Source: an uncultured Coriobacteriales bacterium (GTDB lineage Bacteria > Actinomycetota > Coriobacteriia > Coriobacteriales > UMGS124). Taken from it: 32,876 nucleotides of DNA. The position numbers and the translations under genes were made by a program. Shown here piece after piece: positions 20,180 to 27,501 of the stretch. Within the stretch, counting starts at the first letter, position 1; every line of letters starts with the position of its first letter. The notes under the pieces were generated by a model. That model searched no databases and was not told the DNA's origin. It saw only the letters and a list, made by a program, of their open reading frames with translations. The stretch is from NCBI GenBank assembly GCA_934636245.1, contig CAKUAI010000029.1:1-32876 (forward strand), written 5' to 3'.

Positions 20180-20383
20180 ATGGCTCAGGGTACTGTTAAG
20201 TGGTTCAATCCGGACAAGGGCTACGGCTTCATCTCTCGTGAGGACGGCGACGATTTGTTCGTGCACTTCTCCGAGATTCAGATGGACGGCTTCAAGACCC
20301 TGGACGAGGGCCAGAAGGTCGAGTTCGAGATCACCACTGGCCAGAATGGCAAGCTGCAGGCCAGCAACGTCCACAAGCTCTAA
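20180..20383 (+). CDS. cspA: cold-shock domain protein
   Basis: A 67-residue single cold-shock domain that binds single-stranded RNA and DNA as a five-stranded OB-fold. RNP1 is KGYGFI and RNP2 is LFVHFS; the start TVKWFNPDKG is diagnostic. AGAAAGAAAGG precedes the ATG. It is monocistronic, with its own leader and a strong terminator 27 bases after the stop. The assignment to the Csp family is certain; which paralogue it represents cannot be told from sequence. Confidence 0.96.
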   Translation: MAQGTVKWFNPDKGYGFISREDGDDLFVHFSEIQMDGFKTLDEGQKVEFEITTGQNGKLQASNVHKL

Positions 20384-20409
20384 GTTTTACTTTTAAGCGA
20401 TTTTGCTGA

Positions 20410-20437
20410 GGGGCGGCCTTGTGCCGCCCCTTTTTTT
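20410..20437 (+). terminator. terminator of cspA
   Basis: GGGGCGGC/GCCGCCCC (20410-20417/20423-20430), an 8-bp perfect stem, is followed by seven T residues (20431-20437). Confidence 0.95.
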
Positions 20438-20441
20438 GTTT

Positions 20442-20516
20442 ATCGAGCACGTCTGCTTGGCAAGCACATCTGCTCGATATCAAGCAAACGGCGGCTTGTG
20501 CATCTATATATAGATG
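20442..20516. repeat. nested inverted repeat and AT palindrome between cspA and the HAD gene
   Basis: ATCGAGCA/TGCTCGAT (20442-20449/20471-20478) encloses TGCTT/AAGCA around a GGC loop. Further on, CATCTATATATAGATG (20501-20516) is a perfect 16-bp palindrome. Neither is followed by a T-run on either strand. They may end or protect the minus-strand message whose last gene stops at 20543, or mark a regulatory site. Confidence 0.55.
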
Positions 20517-20542
20517 GAGTATCGAAATCAGCCGAAGGTGGG

Positions 20543-21424
20543 CTACTTGGCGCGGATCTGGGAAATCTTTTCCAGCAGGCGAGGAACTGCCAGCTCGGTG
20601 TTGGCACCAATCTCAAAGCGACAGTACTGCTTGACCTCGGGCATCGCGTTCGCAACGCAGATGCTGTTGGGGATGGCCCTGAGCATCGAGAAATCGTTCA
20701 TCGAGTCGCCGATGGCAAGGACCTCCGTGGGTTGCATGCCGTAAGCATTAAGCAGCATGTTGATGCCACCGAGCTTCGTGCGTCCCCTCAGCGCGACGTC
20801 CACCCATTTGTCACCGCAGGCACTGAACTCGAAATGCTCCGACAGCTCGCTCGAGAGGTCCTGTGCGAGTTTGCGAGCCCCTGAATAAGCAACGATGCCC
20901 AGCTTGCTTATCTGTGCGTCCTCGAGCCCGGCACTCGCCGGGCGTATGCGCGCTTCATGCAGGCTTTCTATCTTGCTGCGAACAAAATCTGCTTCCATAT
21001 CCATGACGTAGGGCGCCTCGGGGCCGTACACCACAAACCCCAGTGGCATGGGATAGTCAATAACGCGTTGCAGAAGCGTGCGTGCCGATTCCAGGCCGAC
21101 AGTCTCATGCAAAAGCGTTTGCCCTGCTTGGCGTACATCCATGCCGTTGCAGGCAATGTAGTCAAGGCCGAGGTTGTCGAGCATAGGGCCAAAAAGCGCC
21201 TTGAGAGCAAATACCGGGCGTCCGGTTGTGGGTATGAAGCGCACCCCGCTGGCCTGAACGCGCTGGATGGCATCGATTGCCTCGGATGGTAGCCGATGAT
21301 GCGCATCGAGCAACGTGTCGTCCAAATCGCAAAAAACTGCCTTGACCGTGCGTGCAAGGGTCGCGAGGCAATCTATTCCGCCCAGAGGCGCGATGTGTGG
21401 TGAGGTGGGCCTCTGGGCGGGCAT
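20543..21424 (-). CDS. Cof-type HAD phosphatase
   Basis: A 293-residue haloacid dehalogenase superfamily hydrolase of the Cof/type IIB group, which dephosphorylates small phosphorylated metabolites. Motif I is FCDLDDTLLD (about residues 35-44), motif II is PTTGR, and motif IV is GDSMNDFSML near the C-terminus. A conserved Lys occurs in RTKLGGINMLL. The cap domain between motifs II and III is of the large C2 kind. The ATG at 21424 has GTAGGAG before it. It lies 8 bases after the ATP-grasp gene and is the last gene of the tmk operon. The substrate is unknown. Confidence 0.85.
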   Translation of the reverse strand: MPAQRPTSPHIAPLGGIDCLATLARTVKAVFCDLDDTLLDAHHRLPSEAIDAIQRVQASGVRFIPTTGRPVFALKALFGPMLDNLGLDYIACNGMDVRQAGQTLLHETVGLESARTLLQRVIDYPMPLGFVVYGPEAPYVMDMEADFVRSKIESLHEARIRPASAGLEDAQISKLGIVAYSGARKLAQDLSSELSEHFEFSACGDKWVDVALRGRTKLGGINMLLNAYGMQPTEVLAIGDSMNDFSMLRAIPNSICVANAMPEVKQYCRFEIGANTELAVPRLLEKISQIRAK

Positions 21425-21432
21425 GGAATCTC

Positions 21433-22377
21433 CTACAGAAGGGTCTCGTCTGCAATCTCGCAGAACTCGTTTGCGAGCTCGGCGAGATTGATATCGGCTG
21501 CGGTCAGTGCCGCCATGATAGGGGAGCCCTGCGACAGGCTCGGCGCTGCGTCAACGTCAAGCACGCGCGCGCATCCGCCGTCCCACACAAGACGCACGCA
21601 GGCAAAATCACGGCAACCACATGCAAGGAAGGCGTCGAGCGCGCATCGCTCGACTTCGCTGCGAATAGCCTGAGCATCTTGCTCGTCGTCGGCAAGGCTT
21701 TGCATATTCACAGGGACTTGCCACATCAAGCTGTCGTCAAGTGCGCCCTTCACTTCGATGGGGGGCAGGATGAGAATGTCCGAAAGGTCGCCCATGATGC
21801 AGACAATGAGCTCGACACCCTTGATCTGGGGACGCACGACGGCGCGTTTGCCGGCATCCTTGAATGCGATGAGCGCTTCCGAGAGCTCCTTTTGATCCTG
21901 CAATGCAATGCCGGGGTTCAGGAACTCCGCGCCATCGGCGCGCAGAGTGAGCGTCTCACCTGAGACAAACGTGTTGGCCACGATGCTGCCGAGCTGGCCA
22001 GTTTGCAGCAGGGCGCTTTGGACCGACGGGCTCAGCGTGAGCTGCTCCACCGCTCCGGCGTCGATGCTGCCCTGGGCCAGTGCCTCCTCGATGAGGCAGG
22101 AGAGCTGTGCGGCGTCACGGCAGCGCCTGATCGTGGCTGCGCCGGCGCCCAGGTAGGGGATACCCATCGAGTCAAGAAGCTCTTGGGCATCGCCTGCCTC
22201 GTGCCAGGCGTTTCCGTTGACAATCGCAAAGTCAGGCTTGGCCATCTGCAGAGCGACGGGCAGAAGGTCGTTGCATACGACGCAGGTCACCTCGTTGCCC
22301 TGCTGGGCGAATGCCTGAAGAAAGCCCTGGTTTGTCATCGTTTCGTCTTGTACCAAAATCGCGATGTTGCGCGGCAT
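21433..22377 (-). CDS. degenerate D-Ala-D-Ala ligase-like ATP-grasp protein
   Basis: A 314-residue protein with the overall layout of D-alanine-D-alanine ligases: an N-terminal IAILVQDETMTNQGFLQAF domain, a GIPYLGAGA strand, and a C-terminal ATP-grasp region. The key residues have drifted. In the last motif, the usual acidic metal ligands and the LEANTSPG-like signature are replaced by LDVDAAPS; the Arg and Asp expected before it are Cys and Arg (DFACVRLV). The HGxxGEDG-type loop is missing, replaced by VNGNAWHEAGD. It is probably not a working cell-wall ligase, and may have another substrate or a regulatory role. It sits between ricT and the HAD gene in one operon. GAGGGAG precedes the ATG by 10 bases. 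Confidence 0.6.
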   Translation of the reverse strand: MPRNIAILVQDETMTNQGFLQAFAQQGNEVTCVVCNDLLPVALQMAKPDFAIVNGNAWHEAGDAQELLDSMGIPYLGAGAATIRRCRDAAQLSCLIEEALAQGSIDAGAVEQLTLSPSVQSALLQTGQLGSIVANTFVSGETLTLRADGAEFLNPGIALQDQKELSEALIAFKDAGKRAVVRPQIKGVELIVCIMGDLSDILILPPIEVKGALDDSLMWQVPVNMQSLADDEQDAQAIRSEVERCALDAFLACGCRDFACVRLVWDGGCARVLDVDAAPSLSQGSPIMAALTAADINLAELANEFCEIADETLL

Positions 22378-22416
22378 CGTTGTGTTGCTCCCTCGTCGGT
22401 CGTGTCGATGTAATCG

Positions 22417-24075
22417 TTATTGCTCGTTTGAGCCACCCTTGTCACCGGGACGCCTGCGACGGCGAGTCGGAGCCTGGCTCGTAGAAGGAGTCGATCCCTC
22501 TGCGCCGGACGGCTTGTCCTGCGCCGGTTTGGTGTGCCTACGGCGTTCTGCCTGGGGGCGCTGCTGCTTGGACCCTGCCTCAGGGGAGGGCGCCGTGCGC
22601 CTGCGGGGCTTTTGCTCGCCCGAACGATGAGACTCTTGCGGGGCGGCCTGACGCTGGGTGTTTTTGACCTGCGTCTGCTCGGCGGCCTGGCCCTGTTGGC
22701 CCTGTTGAGCCGAGGCGGCAGCGCTGTGGTGACGGCGAGTGCGCTTCTGGGGCTCGGTTGCCGGCTCGGTCGCCTTGCCGGCTTTGGCACCCGCCTGCTT
22801 GGCGGCGTTTGCCTGGCGGCGAGGCTTGGCCGTGTCGTCTGCCGGGTTTTTGGCATCGCGCGCCGCAGGAGCTGTGCGCTTGGTGTCGGGGCTTGCCTTC
22901 TGCGTGCGGCGCGGTCGCATGCCGCCGCCGCGCGGGCCGCGCTTCTGCTCTTCCTTCGGGGTCTGCGCCGTGTCGTTGCCCTGGGCGTTGCCTTCCTCGG
23001 CGGTCGGTGCGGGTTTGGACTGACGGCGCGGCTTGCGGGCGGGCGTTGCCTGCGCGGCGGGCTCGACCTTGTCGGTCTTACGCTTGCGCGGGGTTCGCTG
23101 CGAGTCGAGCAGCGACATGTCGAGCGCATAGCCGTCGCCCTCGCCGTTTGCGCGGTCGAGCTCGGCAAGCTGCATGGCAATTTCCGCCGTGCCGAGCGCC
23201 TCGAGCGCCTCGCGCGTCACGGTGTCGGGGCGAAGCGGGATGTTCTGTTCCTTGGAACGCTTGCAGCAACCTTCGCTGCAGGTCATGTCCTTGAGGGCGA
23301 TGGTGAACGACTTGCCATTCTCCAGGCGCAGGAGCAGCGTTTCTTTGGGCGTGTTGTACTCGACGATTTTTGCTTTGCCTAGCGGCGTGTCGATGAGGTT
23401 GTTCTTTTTCGGCGCGCGCTGCTTGAAGTCGCGGTATGCGTCGAACTCGTAGCGCAGGCAGCACATGAGCCTGCCGCATACGCCAGAAATCTTCGAGGAG
23501 TTGAGGGGAAGGTCCTGTTCTTTTGCCATGCGGATGGAAACGGGCTGGAACTGGCCGCCGAACCTCACGCAGCACAGCTCCTGGCCGCAGGGGGCGTAGC
23601 CGCCCGCCAGGCGCGCCTCGTCGCGCACGCCGATCTGGCGCATGTCGACGCGCTGGTGGAATTCCCCCGCCAGCTCGCGCACCAGGTCGCGGAAGTCCAC
23701 ACGGTCCTCAGCAGCGAAATAAAAGACGACCTTTTCCCCGCCGAAGAGAAACTCCACGCCGACAGGCTTGATGTCCAGGCCGCTTTCCTTCACGAGTTTC
23801 CTGAATATGGGCATGGCCTGCTCGCCTTGGGCCGCGAGGTCCTCGGCGCGCTCGATGTCCTTGTCCGTGGCGATGCGCACGACCGGTCGCAGGTCGCTCT
23901 TGCCCTTCAGCTCGGAGTCGGGGACCGAGAAGGGGTCGGCCGTGGCCAAGCCGAACTCAGTGCCGCGCTCAGTGGGAACAATGACGTGGTCGCCGGCCTT
24001 CGCCTGGCTTCTGCCGGGCAGAAACCACAGGTCTTGGGCGTTGAAATGCATGCGGACGGGGATTACGGTCGGCAT
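22417..24075 (-). CDS. ricT: PSP1/RicT-family protein with long basic tail
   Basis: A 552-residue protein whose first 275 or so residues match RicT (YaaT). In Bacillus, RicT is part of the Fe-S-containing RicAFT complex that affects RNase Y and development. Cys163, Cys168 and Cys169 (APCGQELCC) and Cys200, Cys205 and Cys206 (GVCGRLMCC) are the family cluster ligands; an extra CSEGCC lies at 266-271. From about residue 325 to the end is a low-complexity tail of some 225 residues, rich in Arg, Lys, Ala, Gln and Pro and certainly disordered. The usual family length is about half this. Its start overlaps the end of holB by 13 bases. The order tmk-holB-ricT is conserved in Gram-positive bacteria. 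Confidence 0.85.
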   Translation of the reverse strand: MPTVIPVRMHFNAQDLWFLPGRSQAKAGDHVIVPTERGTEFGLATADPFSVPDSELKGKSDLRPVVRIATDKDIERAEDLAAQGEQAMPIFRKLVKESGLDIKPVGVEFLFGGEKVVFYFAAEDRVDFRDLVRELAGEFHQRVDMRQIGVRDEARLAGGYAPCGQELCCVRFGGQFQPVSIRMAKEQDLPLNSSKISGVCGRLMCCLRYEFDAYRDFKQRAPKKNNLIDTPLGKAKIVEYNTPKETLLLRLENGKSFTIALKDMTCSEGCCKRSKEQNIPLRPDTVTREALEALGTAEIAMQLAELDRANGEGDGYALDMSLLDSQRTPRKRKTDKVEPAAQATPARKPRRQSKPAPTAEEGNAQGNDTAQTPKEEQKRGPRGGGMRPRRTQKASPDTKRTAPAARDAKNPADDTAKPRRQANAAKQAGAKAGKATEPATEPQKRTRRHHSAAASAQQGQQGQAAEQTQVKNTQRQAAPQESHRSGEQKPRRRTAPSPEAGSKQQRPQAERRRHTKPAQDKPSGAEGSTPSTSQAPTRRRRRPGDKGGSNEQ

Positions 24076-25160
24076 GTGAGTGTCTCCTTGAGTTCTAGCA
24101 GCATGCCTTCGACCGCCAGTCGGGGCAGCGTGTTCTTCTCAACGCGTCGCATGGCGCGTCCTATCGTTTCGATGCAGCTGAGCAGGGCTTCTTGGGAAAG
24201 CCTGGAAAATGTTGTGACCGCATCGGCAAAATCAATGCAAGAGGGCGTTGCCGCGGGGTTGTTTTGCATCAGCAGCGCATCGCGCAAAAGAGCGCGTTGT
24301 GCCCTCAACGCTGCCATGATACCCGAACGCGTTGCGGCGGTGAGGGCGCGTTTGTGGCGATCTTTCACTTCCTTGAGGGCCGAGACGCTTAAAATCGCCT
24401 GAGCCTGGTCGTACTCGGCCTCCTGGGCGTCTTGCAGGCATTGAGTTGAGGCGGTGGCCGCATCGACGAGCGCAGCCGCGTGGCTCATCGCCCAGACGTC
24501 GTCGCGGCTCGCAAGGCCTGCAAGCGTCTTGAGCGCCATGTCGCGCACGGCCCATTTTGTCTCGTCGCCCAAGTATTGCGTCGCTTGCTGCGTGTCGGCG
24601 CAAAAGGCCAGGGCGGCCCGGCAGCGTTGCTCGGTCTGGCCTGTTGAGGCGCAAAGGTCCGCCACCGTTTGCTCCTGGCTTCTGGCGGGGAAGCGTATGG
24701 TTTGGCAACGCGAGACGATGGTGGGCAGCACAGCGTCGGCGGAAGTCGCCAGCAGGATGAAGACCGTGTCTGCCGGCGGTTCCTCCAGGCTCTTGAGCAG
24801 GGCGTTTGCTGAAGATGAGGTAAGAAGCTGCGCCTCGGCCATCATATAGACCTTAAACGGCGAGCAAATGGGGGACAGCTGCACATCGTCGAGCATCTCG
24901 CGAATCTGTCCCACCAGGTATCCTGTGGCGCTCTGGGGCTCGAGCCGATGGATGTCCGGATGGGGGCGACCAAGGTCGGAGGGACCGATTTGGTCGAGTC
25001 GCAATACAGCGGCGTTCGCCAAAAGCATGGCAGCGTCAGTTTTTGCCGAGTTCGCGGGGCCCACAAGAAGGTAGGCGTGGCCTATTTCTTTTTGGTCGCA
25101 GAGCTGGCTGATCAGGTTGCCTGCGTTACCCCAGGGGGCTGCAATCTGCGCGGCCTTCAT
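24063..25160 (-). CDS. holB: DNA polymerase III delta' subunit
   Basis: A clamp-loader subunit of 365 residues. The AAA+ fold is recognised by HAYLLVGP near residue 28, NALLKSLEEPPADTVFILLAT, and the SRC motif in TIVSRCQTIRF. The P-loop is degenerate (GPANSAKT, lacking the second Gly), as expected for a delta' subunit that does not hydrolyse ATP. The Cys cluster that binds zinc in most delta' proteins is missing; the corresponding segment is only about 20 residues and has no Cys pair. The C-terminal helical collar region is divergent. The start overlaps the tmk stop (ATGA) and the stop overlaps ricT. Confidence 0.87.
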   Translation of the reverse strand: MKAAQIAAPWGNAGNLISQLCDQKEIGHAYLLVGPANSAKTDAAMLLANAAVLRLDQIGPSDLGRPHPDIHRLEPQSATGYLVGQIREMLDDVQLSPICSPFKVYMMAEAQLLTSSSANALLKSLEEPPADTVFILLATSADAVLPTIVSRCQTIRFPARSQEQTVADLCASTGQTEQRCRAALAFCADTQQATQYLGDETKWAVRDMALKTLAGLASRDDVWAMSHAAALVDAATASTQCLQDAQEAEYDQAQAILSVSALKEVKDRHKRALTAATRSGIMAALRAQRALLRDALLMQNNPAATPSCIDFADAVTTFSRLSQEALLSCIETIGRAMRRVEKNTLPRLAVEGMLLELKETLTCRP

Positions 25161-25849
25161 CGAGGTTCCTCGGCGTCTGAAGGGAGCTCAACGGGCAGGT
25201 TGAGCAGGCCGCTTAAGGCATCGCGAACGCGTCCCCATACTTGCTGCACGCTTCCAGAGGCATCCACGATGCGCACACGTTGCGCTTCGTCTCCTGCAAG
25301 CTGCAGGAATCCTTGGCGCACGCGCTTATGGAAGTCATCGGGCTCGCGCTCCATGCGGTCGGCCCCTTGTGCACAGGCACGGGTGTGGGCACGTGCGAGG
25401 TCCATGTCGAGCACAAGCGTGCGGTCGGGTTCGAGCTCCCCGCAGGCAAGTGCATTTGCCTTGTGGACGAGATCGGTGCCCAAACGACGGCCGTGTCCCT
25501 GGTAGGCGACGGTCGAATCATAAAACCTGTCGCACAAGACCACACATCCCCGCTCAAGCGCGGGCCGAATGACGCTTTCGACGAGTTGGGCGCGTGCTGC
25601 CTCAAAAAGCAGCAGCTCAGCCATGGGGGAGATGTCGAGGTCCTGCTTGTCGAGGAGAAGCTCGCGCACTGCCTCGCCCAGGCGCGTCGCTCCGGGTTCG
25701 CGCAAACGCAGCGTTTCGCGACCCTGTGCGTGCAGGGCGTTTTCGACGAGACCGATCTGCGTCGTCTTGCCCACTCCGTCAAGCCCCTCAAAACTTATGA
25801 GGACGCCGGGGCTGTTGGGGCGCTCGTTGGTGGATGCGACGCTGGGCAT
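25157..25849 (-). CDS. tmk: thymidylate kinase
   Basis: Phosphorylates dTMP to dTDP. It has 230 residues, slightly longer than the 205-215 norm because of a 15-residue N-terminal extension and an acidic tail. The P-loop is FEGLDGVGKTTQ, the dTMP site REPGATRLGEAVRELLL (usually REPGGT), and the DR[FY] motif is in LCDRFYDSTVAYQG. GGAAGAG precedes the ATG. It is the first gene of the minus-strand operon; a promoter is likely in the 120-base gap to the divergent regulator, where TATACT on the minus strand could be the -10. Confidence 0.94.
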   Translation of the reverse strand: MPSVASTNERPNSPGVLISFEGLDGVGKTTQIGLVENALHAQGRETLRLREPGATRLGEAVRELLLDKQDLDISPMAELLLFEAARAQLVESVIRPALERGCVVLCDRFYDSTVAYQGHGRRLGTDLVHKANALACGELEPDRTLVLDMDLARAHTRACAQGADRMEREPDDFHKRVRQGFLQLAGDEAQRVRIVDASGSVQQVWGRVRDALSGLLNLPVELPSDAEEPR

Positions 25850-25911
25850 GTGGACTCTTCCTTGTGTCGACGACAGTCTCGTGTACAGAATTGAAGTAGT
25901 ATAGCTAATCG

Positions 25912-25941
25912 TTGTGTGTGCTGCGTGACTGCCTGTTATAC
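25912..25941 (+). promoter_or_regulatory. candidate promoter of the winged-helix regulator
   Basis: TTGTGT (25912-25917) and TTATAC (25936-25941) are separated by 18 bases. Transcription would start near 25948, only 20-25 bases before the likely start codon. Confidence 0.45.
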
Positions 25942-25970
25942 GTGCATGACATGCCTTGATATTGGGGGTC

Positions 25971-26642
25971 GTGTTGGACCGAAGCCTGTTTTTCGAGATT
26001 CATCGGCAGTTCAACATAGAGCGTCGCGCGCTGGATCCACAGCGGCGTATCGTTTTCGACGATTTCTCGGCCCTTGCGCTCCTTAAGATTTCAGCGCCCC
26101 TGTCGGTGGGCGCGATTGCCAAGGAACAACTTATTTGGCCATCTACCATGTCTCGCCGCGTCTCGCGTCTTGTTGAGATTGGCCTTGTGTCGCTGGAACA
26201 GTCCCACCTCGATCGCCGTGTGAACCTCTGCGCGCTCACTCCGTACGGCAATGAGCTCACCGTCGAGCTTTGCCAGGCTTTTCTCGACAACCTTATTCCC
26301 GGCTCCTCGCTTGACCGTCTGGGGCTTGAACTCGCCGACGTCGTTTCCATCGTCGCTCGTATGGGGCGTGTCCCCATGTCTGCCAGCGGCCTTATCGCAT
26401 TTTGCTATGGCATGCGTGCATGTCCGAGCATGCGGGTCACAGACATCGTGAATCTCACAGGACTGCAGCAGGCAACGGTCTCGATGACGCTGAGAAGCAT
26501 GGAGGAGCAGGAGATGATGGAGCCGATATTGTTTGGCGGTGCCCGCGGCGACCGCCCTCACTGCAAAGGCGGCCTTCGCTATATCACGCAGTGTGGGCAG
26601 GCATATGCTGATGAGTTGCTGTGCATGACAGACGCCCTTTGA
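25971..26642 (+). CDS. regulator with two tandem winged-helix domains
   Basis: About 223 residues. The first half reads as a MarR-type winged helix: SALALLKI, then LSVGAIAKEQLIWPSTMSRRVSRL (helix-turn-helix), then a wing with LDRRVN and LTPYGNEL. The second half repeats the pattern: SGLIAFCY, MRVTDIVNLTGLQQATVSMTLRSM (helix-turn-helix), a wing, and RYITQCGQAYADEL. So one chain seems to carry two DNA-binding units, like a covalent MarR dimer. The start codon is uncertain: TTG 25956, GTG 25971 and TTG 25974 are in frame, with GGGGG at 25964-25968 favouring the latter two. Targets are unknown; the gene is divergent from tmk and upstream of the transaldolase gene. Confidence 0.75.
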   Translation: MLDRSLFFEIHRQFNIERRALDPQRRIVFDDFSALALLKISAPLSVGAIAKEQLIWPSTMSRRVSRLVEIGLVSLEQSHLDRRVNLCALTPYGNELTVELCQAFLDNLIPGSSLDRLGLELADVVSIVARMGRVPMSASGLIAFCYGMRACPSMRVTDIVNLTGLQQATVSMTLRSMEEQEMMEPILFGGARGDRPHCKGGLRYITQCGQAYADELLCMTDAL

Positions 26643-26650
26643 GGGCGTCG
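26630..26650 (+). terminator. hairpin spanning the regulator stop codon
   Basis: GACGCCC/GGGCGTC is a 7-bp perfect stem with the stop codon in its 5-base loop. No T-run follows directly. It could be a weak terminator. Confidence 0.35.
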
Positions 26651-26713
26651 CATGGCGTTTCCGTTTCCTCGAATATTATATTGCGCGACTGGGGTGCGGC
26701 TGGGTTTTTCTGG

Positions 26714-26722
26714 TGCTATAGT
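26714..26722 (+). promoter_or_regulatory. extended -10 promoter of the transaldolase-rho operon
   Basis: TG-C-TATAGT (26714-26722) is a good extended -10; no strong -35 is visible. The leader would be about 110 bases and contains an imperfect GGTTGGCC/GGCCGAACC stem. Confidence 0.5.
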
Positions 26723-26838
26723 ATGCGCGTATCCCTTTCCCTCATATCGGCACTGTGGTTGGCCATGCGCCCCTTTGCCAGGCCGAACCCATGTCATGTT
26801 GGGGGAGACAAATTGCAATGCAATGAAAAGGAGCACTC

Positions 26839-27501
26839 GTGAAGTTCTTCCTCGATACCGCGGATCTCGACGAGATTCGTGAGGCGGCGTCTTGGGGCGT
26901 CGTTGCTGGCGTCACCACCAACCCCTCCCTGTACGCAAAAATCGGCGGCAAGCTCGCCGATTTCGAGAACCACATCGCTCGCATCTGCGAGATCGTCGAC
27001 GGTCCCGTCTCCGCTGAGACCACCGCTATGACGCGCGACCAGATTGTCGCAGACGGCCGTCGTCTGGCTGCCATCGCCCCCAACGTGGTCGTGAAGATCC
27101 CCGTCATGGCCGAGGGCCTGGCCGCCACCAAGCAGCTGGCCAGCGAGGGCATCGCGGTCAACATGACGCTCGTTTTCAGCGCCCCCCAGGCCATCATGGC
27201 CGCCCGCGCTGGCGCTCGTTACATCTCCCCGTTTGTCGGCCGTTTCGACGATATCGCCGAGGATGGCCTCAACCAGCTCAACGACATCGTTTCCTGCGTC
27301 AACAACTACGATTTCGGCCATGAGGTCGAGATCATCGCCGCTTCCGTGCGTTCTCCCCATCATGTCACGCAGGCTGCCCTTATGGGTGCCGACATCGCCA
27401 CGGTGCCCTTTGGTGCGCTGAAGAAGTGCATCGAGCACCCTCTGACCGACCGCGGCCTTGAGCGTTTCCTGGCTGACTGGAAGAAAGTTGAGCAGGCATG
27501 A
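26839..27501 (+). CDS. tal: transaldolase (TalC/fructose-6-phosphate aldolase type)
   Basis: A 220-residue protein of the short transaldolase subfamily, a TIM barrel that makes a Schiff base with a Lys. The start MKFFLDTADLDEIREA and VAGVTTNPSL are diagnostic. The catalytic Lys is in NVVVKIPVM; NMTLVFSAPQA and YISPFVGRFDD follow. Short members may be true transaldolases or fructose-6-phosphate aldolases; the sequence here does not decide this with certainty. The GTG start at 26839 follows AAAAGGAG. Its last codons overlap the ATG of rho (ATGA, 27498-27501), an unusual pairing of a sugar enzyme with a transcription factor, though seen in related genomes as far as I recall. Confidence 0.9.
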   Translation: MKFFLDTADLDEIREAASWGVVAGVTTNPSLYAKIGGKLADFENHIARICEIVDGPVSAETTAMTRDQIVADGRRLAAIAPNVVVKIPVMAEGLAATKQLASEGIAVNMTLVFSAPQAIMAARAGARYISPFVGRFDDIAEDGLNQLNDIVSCVNNYDFGHEVEIIAASVRSPHHVTQAALMGADIATVPFGALKKCIEHPLTDRGLERFLADWKKVEQA

